Source of the DNA: Atriophallophorus winterbourni
Taxonomy: Eukaryota; Platyhelminthes; Trematoda; Plagiorchiida; Microphallidae
NCBI GenBank assembly: GCA_013407085.1
Contig: JACCGJ010001620.1
Coordinates: 124,001 to 188,000 of the forward strand
DNA length: 64,000 nt
Direction of reading: 5' to 3'
The notes under the pieces: generated by a model
Told to the model about the DNA's origin: nothing
The model's input: only the letters and a program-made list of their open reading frames with translations
The model's database searches: none
Program-made: the position numbers and the translations under genes
Shown: positions 24,545-36,949 of the stretch, piece after piece
Position numbering within the stretch: the stretch's first letter is position 1
Layout: each line of letters opens with the position of its first letter

Positions 24545-24790
24545 ATGTTTGCTATATTTCCGATCAAGTACGCTCACTCAATCAGGAACTGCAAAAATTA
24601 TGAAGATGAATGTTGGGACCTAAAAGCCGATCTTATTATATTCGGATTGCGTGATAAAACTCAATTTCTAATCGATCCATCCTCCGAAAACTGTAACAAA
24701 ATTATAAAATTAAATATAGGAAGTGGACCGATTAAAATCAATGTTATCGATTCAAGGGACAGGTTCGTACATTTCCACTACAAAGTTTAG
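24545..24790 (+). other. Orphan reading frame, status uncertain
   Basis: An 81-codon frame contains IRNCKNYEDECWDLKADLI and reads like ordinary protein, with balanced composition and three Cys. A weak acceptor-like atcaag lies before TACGCT at 24569, and a possible donor (gacag/gttcgt) at 24762. It matches no repeat elsewhere in the window. It could be an exon of an unrecognised gene in the WSDF intron or a chance frame. The surroundings (24300-25130) show nothing else. Confidence 0.2.
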
Positions 24791-25129
24791 TACAAATTTC
24801 CGTTATATGAGTACTGTGTGTATCTTGACGGTCCCTAACAAGTGATTTTTTGAACCTATATGACCCGTTAACAAAAAATGCCCAGGAGCTTATACATATA
24901 ATGTAATGAAATAGCTTTATTTCAAAAACATATAAATTCACAATCCATGATCCACATTACACTGAAGCACAACAATCATGGAAATTTAACCTCTAGATAC
25001 AGGCACGAAATTCAAAAAACTTACTCTGAAATGTCGATGGATATTGAGAAATAATTTTAATGTTTTTTACTTTGAAATCTCTTAAGCAGGTTAAATCGTG
25101 ATATGTTATGCAATATAATTTTTGGGTCT

Positions 25130-25520
25130 ACATTCAAATAGCCAATGTATTGTGGTACTCACATCCTCATCCCTTACACAACACTACCGGTTTCTGGCTG
25201 TTTGCCGTCATCAGGTGGAGACAGTAAGATCAGGTTCAGTTAGCCTTGAAACAGTGAAAAAGCGGTAAACAACGTTAAACTCGTATGTCACTGTTATATA
25301 GGGTTCTTACAAAGAACCACGATGTTCAAATACAGAATCACAAAGTGATTCCTGGCCAAGCGCTCGAGGCGCATATAATAGATCAATGTATTGGGGTGCT
25401 CACAACCCCATCCCTTTCACACCACTACCGGTTTCTGGCTGTTTGCCGTCATCAGGTGGAGACAGTAAGATCAGGTTCAGTGAGCCTTGAAACAGTGGAT
25501 TAAAGGTAAACAAGGTTATA
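25130..25520 (-). repeat. Hammerhead tandem array (two ~241 bp units)
   Basis: Cores at 25214-25208 and 25455-25449 on the - strand (period 241), each in the context cactaccggtttctggctg then tttgccgtcatcaggtgg. The second unit is close to the 22.4 kb consensus. Confidence 0.75.
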
Positions 25521-26640
25521 TTTGAATGCGACTACAACTGCACGATTTTACCGAACGACGGATACGGATTAACCTTCGGTTGCTATTGAAATTATTGTAT
25601 ACGTAAAATCATCTCTGATAACAATCTCTAAAGACCAATGGCCTTACTCGAACATTAAAACATTTAGAGGCTTTAAGCATTACGTATTCTCCTTTGGATC
25701 TTAATCGTAATTTTTTCTCAGTAACAATTTGTTTCACTTGGAAAATCTTGCCTGACGAAATCATACGTTTGAAGTCAGTTGTGGTTTTCGCTTCTAAACT
25801 CGATGAGTATATGACTGTCCCTATTGCTTTTTAGAAGATTTCATATTTTTACCCGATATATATCGTCATCCTATGGTTATTGTTAAGCTTACTGCTTTTT
25901 CTACCATGAAACGTTCTGAGTTATGAGTTCTTGTAGGTGGGACAAAATTCAGCCTCGGAATTACGTGGCAAGGACTTAAACACTTCAGTTACAAAGTTTC
26001 TATATTCGTGTTAATAGAAAAATTATTGTTAGAAACATTGAGTGTTTACCCATTCAGAAGACCTGAATAATATCGATGAACAGAGCGTAAATTGTATTCA
26101 TTCTACTCAAATTCTGTATAATATCACGTTTTCACTGATTTGCGAGGGTTTCCGCTACCGTATTCTACATAAACAGCAATATAGACAAATGAGACAGATA
26201 TTAAAGTTTCAGATGCTCGAATATAATGCTTTTCATGCTCAAAACTGGTATCGCGTTAAGTAAATTTCTATTCATATTCTTGAAGAATTTGTGGTGGCTT
26301 CCCAATATTTCTCAATGATACTCTGACTGAAAATCCAATTTTCATTAAATTTTGAGGTAAGCATTACACGGAATTATGCATTCGCAGCACCAACTAACAA
26401 AAATTTAGTACCGATTTTTTTTTGAAGAAAAAGAACAACATAGAAGCTTTATTCTAATATTTTTCGAAATATCAGATTTAGGCTAGTTTTTTATAAAATA
26501 CACAACGAACTCTATACAAATTACACACAAAAAGCAAACAATATTCACAGAAAATATACACATGATATCAATTCGACCGTAATTGTATAATAAGCAGTTC
26601 CCTTTGACAAAGGTATCGTGAAGCAAATGGATTTACCGAC
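25520..26640. other. CR1 3' tail fragment; otherwise nothing recognised
   Basis: A short CR1 3' UTR piece lies at 25860-25930 (+ strand; catcctatggttattgttaa). A 73-codon frame at 26042-26263 after an acceptor-like cccattcag has no recognisable domain. Confidence 0.35.
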
Positions 26641-27310
26641 CTCCGATATTATGATGTTCTAGAAAGCAGTAAGATGGGTTTTGAAAGAATCTTTGAAGAA
26701 CATTGACATTTAAGGAGATCCTCATGCAGCGGATAGGAAAGATAATTGAGGATAGTATTTATAAGTCCATCGCAGGACAGAAAGTATAGTTTCAGAAATT
26801 TTCATAAATATCCTCAGGAGACGATCCTGATGCAAAGTTTGAGCAACACAAATTCTCTTGAAAGAAGTGTGGGGAAAATAGCGGTTGATTAGTACAGTAT
26901 ACTTGGTAATATACAAGAGAATATGAAGTCAGAAATAAGTTTAGACTCAACGCCAAGAGAACGATGAGGGAAAGCATAAAAAGAAAGCCTAAGAACTTTA
27001 GTAAGTAGAGTTTTAAATGATTTGTCCAAGTAACGTTGTTGGTTGTAGTGACGCCTAGATACTTAACGTATTTCCCTCTAGTCAGGTCTGTGGACTTAAT
27101 TCTAGATAAAGAAAGATTAGTGTGAATTGCTTCGCGACATTCGCGAAGCAGATCAGTAAGCACAAGATCATTGGATTTTTCATGATTGGAAGATAAGCAC
27201 GCCTCTTATGGCCATGTAGTAATTTCATCTAAAGCAGTAGAGAGTGGATTTGAAGATTCGTTCTGGGGTACTGCGCATCCGATGACTACTTCATCTGCGT
27301 GTTTCAAAAT
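26640..27310 (-). mobile_element. LINE RT fragment
   Basis: The - strand encodes FKHADEVVIGCAVP (a decayed FADD box) at about 27300 and GKYVKYLGVTTTNNVTWTNHL at about 27060, with stops between. This is a non-LTR reverse transcriptase different from the CR1 copies nearby, possibly Jockey-like. Confidence 0.6.
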
Positions 27311-27319
27311 GGAAGATAA

Positions 27320-27740
27320 AGGTGGCTGTTTGCCGTCATCAGGTGAAGACAGTAAGAAAAGGTTCAGTGAGGCTTAAAACAATGGATAACTGGTAAACAA
27401 AGTTATACTTGAATGCCACTGCTGCATATGGTTCGTACAACGAACCACGAATTTCAAACACAGACTCACATTGTGATTCGTGGTCAAGCACTAAAGGCGG
27501 TTATGGATTACCAAAGTGATATGTTGCTCACATCCCCGAAATTACACTCCAATACCGGTTTCGGGCAGTTTGCCGTCATCAGGTGAACATAGTAAGATTA
27601 GGTTTAACACATATCCCATGTTTCAAGGCTCACTGATCCTAAACTTACTGTTTCCACCTGATAACGGCAAACAGGCAGAAACCGTTATTGGAGTTCAAGT
27701 TTGTGGGATGTGATCAACACATCACTTTGGTAACTGTTAT
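27320..27740. repeat. Hammerhead repeats: two - units meeting a + unit
   Basis: Cores on the - strand at 27342-27336 and 27582-27576 (period 240) are followed by a + strand copy with CTGATAA at 27658. The last two form an inverted pair with arms of about 60 bases and a short spacer. The + copy has G8 changed, so it is probably inactive. Confidence 0.7.
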
Positions 27741-28830
27741 AAAGTTTTCAATCACATACATAACAATGAATAGTTTAAAACCATAGGGTTGATAACATAT
27801 ATTTATGCTGAAAACTTCCACCAAGACACCTTCTACGACCTTCTCCATGTTGTTGTATGGTCAATTCGGTCATTATTCGTATACCTTGAAAAGGAAAACA
27901 GGTGATAAATAAAAATAGTTTAAAAAGTTATTTGAACTAGAAACAAATGTTGAACATTTGACCACTATTAGCATTTCGACATATCCTTTTGTTGTTAATT
28001 GGAAGGTAATGCGTTCTCTCATTCTATTGAGTCATCATTTACTGACTAGCGCTCATTTCGGTTTAATCAATATATCGAAAGCGAAACGTTCATTGATTTT
28101 TTTATCGTTATCTGGTGATCAGCACAATCTTCATCTTTCAAATGCCGTTTGATGTTTCCCGAAATTGATGGCAATTCCAGAAAATGCTCAGTGAAATTAG
28201 CCCGAATCTGATAAGAATTTGTCCAAATATTTACAATTTTGAAGAGTGTTATAACTTGGGCATAATTTGGGCAGAGCTAACCAATATGGAGTGGCGAAAA
28301 GCTTCCATTTCATCGACCACAAAAAGTAATGACGTAGATCGATTTTATGTACAGACGAATATAAACTTATGCTCTGCAACTGTTACACATTGTACTTTTG
28401 TCATTATAGTTCGCGCTAAATTATTCATTTCCACCCTATGAGAAAATTATTGTGGTAATTCATTTGCGAATTCTAGAAATAAATCTACCACAATTGATTG
28501 GTAATTAACTGGCAAATACGTTCGTTGCTTTTACATAGAATGATTAAGATTTTGAATAATCTGAGCAGCTAAGTTAAAACGCTACAATTGATGAGATGAG
28601 AGATTAAGAAAACTTCAACTCTTTAACAACAAAATCATATAATAATATTCACCGAATCCAATACACGGAGAGTAGTTCGTTTGGTGAGAACTGTAAAATA
28701 AATACCGTTTTTATGAATTTCCTTTTCCGGGCCAATTTTACAACGCTTCGGAATTTGAAAATGATATTTTAATCTATTGACATTATGCCTATTTCAATAA
28801 AATATACAAAAATATATACACAACTTAATT
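27740..28830. other. No gene recognised
   Basis: Two short frames (27958-28152 and 28184-28441, the latter containing IRICPNIYNFEECYNLG) have no recognisable domain. Nothing else was identified. Confidence 0.3.
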
Positions 28831-29150
28831 TATTGCAAAAGAGATATGAATGCTTTCGGCATTGACTCCGCGAATTGGAAAGAACTTGCTCTTGACCGCT
28901 CACATTAGAGGTATTTTGTGAAGTGTCATCTGCAATGTGGGGAGGAGCAGATACAGCTCTTGGTTTCTGAACACAGACACCCAACAATCGAGTTCTGCCC
29001 ATCGTTTCGAGCGCTGTGAGAGAGATTGTTTCTCCCGAATCGTACTGTTTCGTCATCCGAAAAGCTGTGGAACATGGAAATAATCATGCGATTGTGACGT
29101 ACATCCATGGTCGACATCAACCGAAGGAGGCCAACAACATCAACAACAAG
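28830..29150 (+). mobile_element. RTE-like LINE family B, 3' end
   Basis: Carries the family B 3' end: gctgtgagagagattgtttc, the segment catccatggtcgacatcaac, and ggaggccaacaacatcaaca. Strongly 5'-truncated. Confidence 0.75.
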
Positions 29151-29339
29151 ATTGATTCGATATCTATTTATTAGACTTGTTGTTTTCTATCAAGTTTAAG
29201 TAGTAGAACTGTTAGTTTTTATTATCGAAAACACGGTTAGAAACAACTGGGTAGAGAATGACAATGTTGGTGAGATTTTATTTCCCCAATAATATATACT
29301 ATGAAGAGCTGACACAAAATAGACTTTACAAAATAAACA

Positions 29340-29490
29340 GAAATGGTGCATTTCTATCGCACACACTCCAAGACAGTCTACTTGCTGCTTGCATTTATCT
29401 AGTAGCGATAGTAGGAACAGACAGTCCGATTAGGATCAACATACCTTGAAACAGTGGTAGAATGGTCAACAAGTTGCTTTGTGTGTCACT
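29340..29490 (-). repeat. Hammerhead repeat, degenerate copy
   Basis: cttgaaacagtggtagaatg then gtcaacaagttgc, and the preceding tgcatttctatcgcacacac, match the 15.1 kb subtype. The ribozyme core is lost. Confidence 0.5.
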
Positions 29491-29879
29491 GTTCTCCATT
29501 TGTGCATCATATGAATATTTTGCAAAGCGTCAGCGGTTTCAGGTTGTACTATGTGAGTAGATAAACTATTTCACAAATGCACACTGCAAACTCAAAATGC
29601 GTATTTGAGTCAGTTACACCTGCTACGCTATTGGTACGGTATAGACGGGTGACCACGCAGATGTGTGCTTTGGGAAACATGTATCAAATGTCTGCATGTA
29701 TGATTTATTTGATAAAACATTATACAAATGAAAATTAGTGCACCTCGTTGTCTTCTGTATTGAGCTGGATGCAATTTCAATCTTCTAAAACGCATTTCGT
29801 ATAAATAATCAGAAAGTCCAAGGATGAGCTATGTCCCTCTGCGCTGTGAAGTTTCCTATGGCTGAAAATCTTTTTTTCA

Positions 29880-30660
29880 ACCAAGGATCAATGCCAGAAT
29901 AGCATATTCGATCTGAGGGTGAATCTAGGTTGAAATCAATTTGCAGATTATATTGGCGTGAACCGAACCTAGGGCACTTCTGAGGAGACCCAAGTTGCTT
30001 TCAGATTTGCTGGCAACGAGTCGACATCGCATAGAATTTCCCAATTTTTTTCCCGAGGAGACGGGTTGAATAACAGTTCGACCGTTCAATAACAGTTCTT
30101 CGTTCAATTTGTTGTTGAGCGATAATAAGCTGCATTTCGTAGCATTCCGTGGCATTTCGTTATCTAAGATCCAAGCATAGATCATATTGAGATCCTGTCG
30201 CAAGTACTTTATGTATCGCTGTGGAGTTTACCTTGCTCCCAAGCTTTACGTCATCAGCGAAAATGAGCCCTTGTGACTGTACTATAGTAGCCAAGTCGTT
30301 TATATGTATATTAGAAACAATAGCGGCTCGAGGACTGAGCCCTAGTTAAGGAGATTCGACGAGAACGGTTCGTGATTGACACGAATAAATGCTTTCGAGA
30401 AATCGATATATGTTCACGTCCACTGAGTTGCCAACATCCAGTAGCTCAGACAGGTTTCTTTTGCTAACAGCAAAGTGTTCAGGCATGAAAGTTTTCTGAA
30501 TCCATGCTGTGCTTCAGCGATTAAGTTGATTAATTCAAGGTCTTTCAGCTATGATGGACTCCATTAAATTAGGTCGCACTGGTAATAATGCTATAGGACG
30601 ATAGTTTAACGGGGGTTCACTCTCGGTAGTTTGCAACTGTTAGAGTTCCGAAACTGAACA
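29880..30660 (-). mobile_element. CR1-like LINE fragment, decayed
   Basis: The - strand reads QSQGLIFADDVKLGSK at about 30260 and MRQDLNMIYAWILDNEM...NATKCSLLSL (29925-30203), the FADD box and the following RT block. Several stops interrupt it. Confidence 0.65.
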
Positions 30661-32690
30661 TATGTCGACTCTTGTGAGATTACTAATGTAAATGTTTGTC
30701 GAAGAACGTTTGCATATTCTTTAAATGATGTAGGAGAAGACGGTGGCGGTATTGGCGGTATTTTAACACTATGAAAGTTGTTGATGTGCTTACACAATGC
30801 TTTGGCATTCAAAACAAATTTTTCGACAAGACAGATTTGGTAATGTTTTCTGTAATTTCGGTTAAAAAAAATGTATTTATTTCGTAATAAATAAATAAAT
30901 GATTTATTCTTAGATATCCAATGCATGCTAAGCATAATCAACATTTGACAGAATGTTTGTACAACCAAAGCGAAAACTGTTCAATCGCGAGCAAATTTTC
31001 AAGGTCAAATATATAGCCGAATTTTTACATTCGTTAAATAATAAAGGTAAACTGCAATTGATCCATTTTACAGAAAATCAATGTGTAATAAGTTATTGTT
31101 AGAATTAGTATACTATGACTGAAAATATCAATGCTCTGAAGAATACTGAAGTTCGGCTCGCTTTGAACCGATATTTCAGTTTTATGCATAAACGCTACGT
31201 TTTGGACCGTGTCACTATGTGAACCTAAGTAAATTTCTTAGCACTTGCCTTAAGTGGCAATTTAACTTGAATTCAAATTTAAAATTCACATAAAACCCGG
31301 AGCATGAAAATGAAAGGGATTTTATTTGATTCAATAGAACATTGTTCACAATACCTTTTTGAAGTTTGACTTCAACACACAAGCCTAATTAAACCTTTAA
31401 TTAAGATAAATAAAAATTATGCGATAACAATCCCGGACCTCATAATTAAGCGGGCTTTGCTTTGATGTACATGATTAGGTAAAATTCAACTCCGGGGCTA
31501 GTGAACAGCCTCTATTCAAACCACTAATGAATTGATTCTAAACATTTTGATTAATATTTAACTGAAAATAATTTAGTGGAGGTGAACTATTTAAGCTACC
31601 TAATGTTAACAGCATTTTTCATAAAGGAGTCGGTGATATGTAGGGTTAAATTTACAGTAGTTCATTTCTAATTTTTTCCCCAAAATGATCCATAATTTGC
31701 TAGAGCTATATGTATGAATGCCTCAGATGAAAATCAAAAATATGATTCATCTAAAATACTTTTTTTATTTTTTTTATTTAAAAGGAATTTTAAACTATTC
31801 GCTATATCACTTCAAACTCGAAAATTTATACCTTGTGAAATCAATAATGAATATTAACAATTATTTATCCTCACAGTATGCCATGCAATTACGGTTTCTT
31901 TGAAGCCAATTGGTATGGTGTGATTTGCCATCATCGTTAGACAGGGTGCCGGTCGATTTCCGTTATTATCCCCATTGTATTTGGTACACACTTTAAACCC
32001 GAGTCAAGTAGATCTGGGATGACAATCAGTATGAACATGGTCTATGATCTTGATTAATACACACTATGACATTCCATTATCACTGTTGAAAACTTTAACA
32101 TTGAAACGGTACATCAGTTAACTTATCTTGATACAAATATTGCCAATTTTCTCTTGCTAGTCATCGAAATTCATAAACACATTTCCAGAGCAACTGTCAT
32201 CTTTTGCTACGTGATCTTTCATGGTTAGGGTAAATGCAGGCTGGAAATTATGAGAAATTATATACCAAATGTTCTACTCTGTGAACCGAAACCAGGATCA
32301 TCCACGCCTGTTGAATGCGTACAATTTACGGAGCATTCATCACAACTAGACATTATTGTGGATGGGTATCGTACCTAACGCAGAAGAGCTTTGTCAAGCT
32401 AATCTACCGCGTAGATTCTATCTACTACGACAAAGTCGCCTATGATAGCTGGGTTATGTACATAGAATGGGAAGCGGTCGTAACTTAGAAAAGCATCTCC
32501 ATGGTTTTAAAATCAGAAAAATGACTATCTGGAGGGCCTAACTTGTGTAATATTTCCATTCTAAAGAAAGATATGTAAGCTATTAACTTTGACCCAACTT
32601 ATTCAGAAGCATTTGCTCATGACTGCTCAATTCGTGGTCTGAATATAAAGCTTTCTGATAATGAAAGTAGCTCACAAGGAGAGCGGGTGA
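30660..32690. other. No gene recognised
   Basis: AT-rich sequence without identifiable domains. Confidence 0.35.
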
Positions 32691-32789
32691 ATGCTGGTGA
32701 TCGGCTGAGTACTGCCTATCGCGTTGAGCGACACGGGGAGAACTTACCCGCTCTGGAACATGAGATCGTCGTATGTTTGCGATATACCT

Positions 32790-33150
32790 TCACGATTAAT
32801 ATCAATCAAACGAGGCCTTATAACGAAAGGATAGCTCAACTGAATCTGATCGACTTTCCCTATCGACGAATCAGAGGAGACCTTATACTACTTTACACGA
32901 TGTTCCATACCCTAAACCATCCCTTACAGGATTTATTCACTCTGGTGGTACCCCATTCCAGCTTGAAATGTAGAAGGTATTGTTATTGAATTATTCGTTT
33001 CCCGAACACTTATATACCGCCTAATATAATGCCTTATCTTGTTTATACACTCAGATTTCAATTCTTGCCATCCTATGGTTGTTGTTAAGCTTGCTGCTTT
33101 TTAAACCATTAAAAACCTTGAAATCTTGAATTACCTTGGATTTGGTTTGA
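32790..33150 (+). mobile_element. CR1-like LINE 3' end
   Basis: The + strand encodes RPYNERIAQLNLIDFPYRRI then RGDLILLYTMFHTLNHPLQDL, followed by a 3' UTR matching that at 7700-7850 (ttattcgtttcccgaacact). Confidence 0.7.
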
Positions 33151-33289
33151 GAAGACTTTGCACAATTTGAGACCACAGCTTGTTATTTGCCGAGTTTGAT
33201 TTTCGTTGTAAACACTATGCAGCTGCGGTTTCCGAATCGGGTATAGACCCGATTAAAAACAATAAACCGGACATCAATTTTATGTGATT

Positions 33290-33412
33290 ACTACCTGAAT
33301 CGGACTGTTTAGTCATTCAAAAAGCTGTAGAACATGAAAATTCATGCCATTGTGATGTACATCCATGGTCGACATCGACCGAAGGAGGCCAACAACAACC
33401 ACAATCGCGAGC
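33290..33412 (+). mobile_element. RTE-like LINE family B, 3' end
   Basis: Short copy of the family's last ~120 bases: ggactgtttagtcattcaaa ... catccatggtcgacatcgac ... ggaggccaacaacaacc. Confidence 0.75.
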
Positions 33413-35280
33413 CATACAATTTAATCAAATATTATTGCGTGATATTTATTTCTTCTGCACATGGTTGGTAATAATAAGGATGGTATTAGAAAAAAATATT
33501 CTGGAATGCTAACTTCTATTTTGCTGGTTCCATTTTTGCAATAATCAGCCAGCAGTAAAATAATCTGTGTATAATATTTTCAACCAAACGAAACAGAAAT
33601 GTTACGATAATGCATTGTGTTAAACTTCTTTGTGTTACATCACATAAGATTATCCGCATATATTTTGATTCGATTTCTGAAGCAGATATAATTTAAAAAT
33701 GCGGTATATCACCGTCACTAGATTTTCAATGTTTAAATGCTTATTTTGACTGTTCGCTGAAAAATGAGTATTCATGTAAATACATCGAGAGAAATGCGTT
33801 TTTCGGAACCTTTAAACTAATCTTGATCTTATTCATTCGGTCCACCAGTCGATAAACAGACAAACCAAATGGTTATTGAGACTATGTAATTTATGTTTTC
33901 GGTGAAATGATTTGGTTCATCTCTCTGTTACTCCAGCCATACTCAGAAAGATATTGGCGACATATATTCATTTTGTGGCAACTTCATTATTCAAGCATCA
34001 GTTGTGGATTATGTATAAATTATTTACGTTGAACCATTGTGCAATTCGATTCTACTGTCATTCACATCATGATCTACTTTCAAAATCAGATTTATCATCT
34101 AATAACTGAATCTAATTTGGAAAATATTGTTATCGGTATGAGAGTTCCAACTAGTGACAAGTCCATCTCAATAAATGTCCACACATACGGTTGTTTAAAT
34201 ACACAGCTCGTGAAAAATCTAACAACTAAATCGAAAAGTATGACAATTGTTTAGAGTGAATTAGCACGTTTTGAGCATCACACGATGCACGAAAACATGA
34301 CTACACATAGTCGAATTTAATTCTGGGAATCGCTGTTGCAGAAATCTACTGAATATAAGCGCATTTTTTGTCTAATGAATTTCGTTTGCGCACTTATTCA
34401 TAACTCATAGCTCACACGAAAACGACGTGCTTTCATGTCGGACAATCAGCAAACATGTTATGTTTGTTATAAAGTTATCAGACGAATAAAGTTTCGCATT
34501 TTGTGACAAAATACGATTCGAGAGAAAGATTTTCATTTCGGTGTTTCACATCAAGACTTACAGTTCATTCTAACTAGATTATAATGAGAATGACCGTGAA
34601 ATCGAACTTTCCAACGTTTCAACGTAAATCCTTCACTCATAACATGCAACAATTGCTCAAATAATGAATTACTGTATATGAATGTAGACGAGGATTCTGG
34701 GGAAGAATGTATAAAGTAATATTGGTTGGTCTACGGTTATTAGTTACTAGTGGATCTAATGAATTTTTGCCAAACTCAAACAGTTTAGCTATATTAACAT
34801 AGAAAATTGACGATTATATGATTCTGACCTCATCTATCAACAAACTATCTCAGTTATCAGGTCCTATTGATTATACACATTTGTATTAATATTTCGACTC
34901 TGTTGTTATTGTAAATTTAATTGCTTTTTCAACCGTAAAAATCTTGTATCGCATAATTGTAATATATAAAATACATCTGATGAATTTCAAACATTAAACG
35001 ATAAATCAATGCCAAATGATATTACTTATACTGCTGAATAATATTGAAATTTTGTCATACAATTGTACGTGAATTGCTTACCGTCCCAATTTTCATCAAC
35101 ACCTTGAAACAACTATGTAGGAGAAATTCAAAATAAATAAATAAATAAATAAAAATATCTCAAGATTTAAGAATTTCTAGGATGAAATGCTTATACAACA
35201 CCATAGGATATATGTATTAAGACAAAAAATACTGAAAGATGTTGAGGTGTTGGGTAGATCGACAATTTTGTAAGTATAAT
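33412..35280. other. No gene recognised
   Basis: AT-rich; includes a short (AAAT)n tract near 35131-35150. No exon or repeat family was recognised. Confidence 0.35.
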
Positions 35281-35385
35281 AGATTTAAGATTCAAGATTT
35301 ATGGTTGAAAAAGCAATTGACTTTACAATAACCACAGGGTGGAAATATAGGTAAAAATGTAGTCTTATATATTATATGTATTTCA

Positions 35386-35418
<33 letters not shown>

Positions 35419-35438
35419 ATATATATATATATATATAT

Positions 35439-35479
<41 letters not shown>

Positions 35480-36722
35480 CAAAGTCAATGCGGACGTGAT
35501 GAGCTTATTGATAGTTTTGGGCCAAAATCGGATTTTGATCTCAGATAATACGGCAAGTTTTGATTTGAATATGGAGTAAACTGTTGAGTTAATAAATCGG
35601 AAGGTAGGAATTCCAAGCAAAGCACACACGTCCCCGATAAAAACACTGCGGGCAGTCCGTTTGGAATGTGGTGTTTACAACTTCCAACCATGACAACGGC
35701 TGGAATGGAAGGTCGCAAAGGCGAATAATAAACTCCCAGGAATGGGAATAAGTAATAATTGTTTGTATGCGAGGATGAGATCACCTCGCATTCTATTTTG
35801 AGTAAGCTGTCCTCGCCTCCCGTATCTGAGTCGCCCCGGCCGAATGGCATGTTTTCGAGACAATGACAAGCTTAGAAGCCTCTCCGTTATATGCCATTGA
35901 TAGTAATAGTCTTTTTAACGCCATTGTTCCAGGCTTTGCGGCCATAGTGTAGAAACCGGGGTAGAGTCTATTGTATCATGAGAGGAAAACACCCCGGGGA
36001 AAAACGTCCAAATATCCACCGTAACATGCCGAGCAGCCGAGACGTGCTTTTTTAGACAGTTTCGCATTGTAGAATATTTTTCAAACTACCGCAAATCCAG
36101 ACACCGAGTTCGTTTTCTTCTTCGAATTACTCCATGTTTATGTCGCCGAGCTTGTATTGATAGGAAAAGCCAAGGCCACAAACGATCTGAATTATTTCCG
36201 ACTTTTGCATATACAATGACAGTTTATTTTCGGATGACCAGTTGAACAAAGCACTCAAATAAAACCATCTTACTATCATTTGGTATTGGTATATCGTTCA
36301 TATAGACTAGAAACAGTATTAGTCTAAGGACTGAGCCTTGCGGAACTCCGCTAGTGATCTCGATGTTCTTCTATAATAGGCCGTCCACACGAACTCGGAT
36401 GTGTCTGTTGTTGAGGTAATCTCTTATCAATTCGTATAATCTTTCAACAACACCGGTTTTCTTTAGCTTGTTCAAGAGTAAATTGTGATCAACTCTGTCG
36501 AACGCTTTAGAAATGTCCAGGTAGCACGCATGAATACAGCCCCCCGCATCTACAATCCTCGTCCAATCGTCTAAGCTTGCCAGCAAATTTGTTAGACAAG
36601 AGCGATTTCTGCGAAATCCATGTTGGGCAACTGCCAAAAGTTGGTTCGTTTCCAGATATCGCACGATTTCTGCGGTTATTATTCGCTCAAAAACTTTTGA
36701 TACCGAAGACAGCAATAATGCC
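35281..36722 (-). mobile_element. CR1-like LINE, 5'-truncated copy
   Basis: Same family as 16706-19660: heptamer tail, long (AT)n tract (35389-35476), then decayed RT C-terminus, and at 36371-36724 a clean stretch with SKVFERIITAEIVRYLETNQ, QHGFRRNRSCLTNLL and DISKAFDRVDHNLLLNKLKK. Ends abruptly at 36722. Confidence 0.8.
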
Positions 36723-36949
36723 ATGTATTGTCCCGGTATGATGAATAAATAATCGTTAGGATAAAAATCCTATTAATTTGCTTATTAAAGTTATATAAAC
36801 TGTTTGTACATTGGAATTGTTAGGTATAAATAAATCCAGTTTATTTCTGAACATCGTTTTACTACATTATTGTAAAAAATCTGACGATAATTAGTTCCAT
36901 ATGAAACAAACGCGCAACTGATATTAGAACCGACAGTAGTTCCGGTGAG

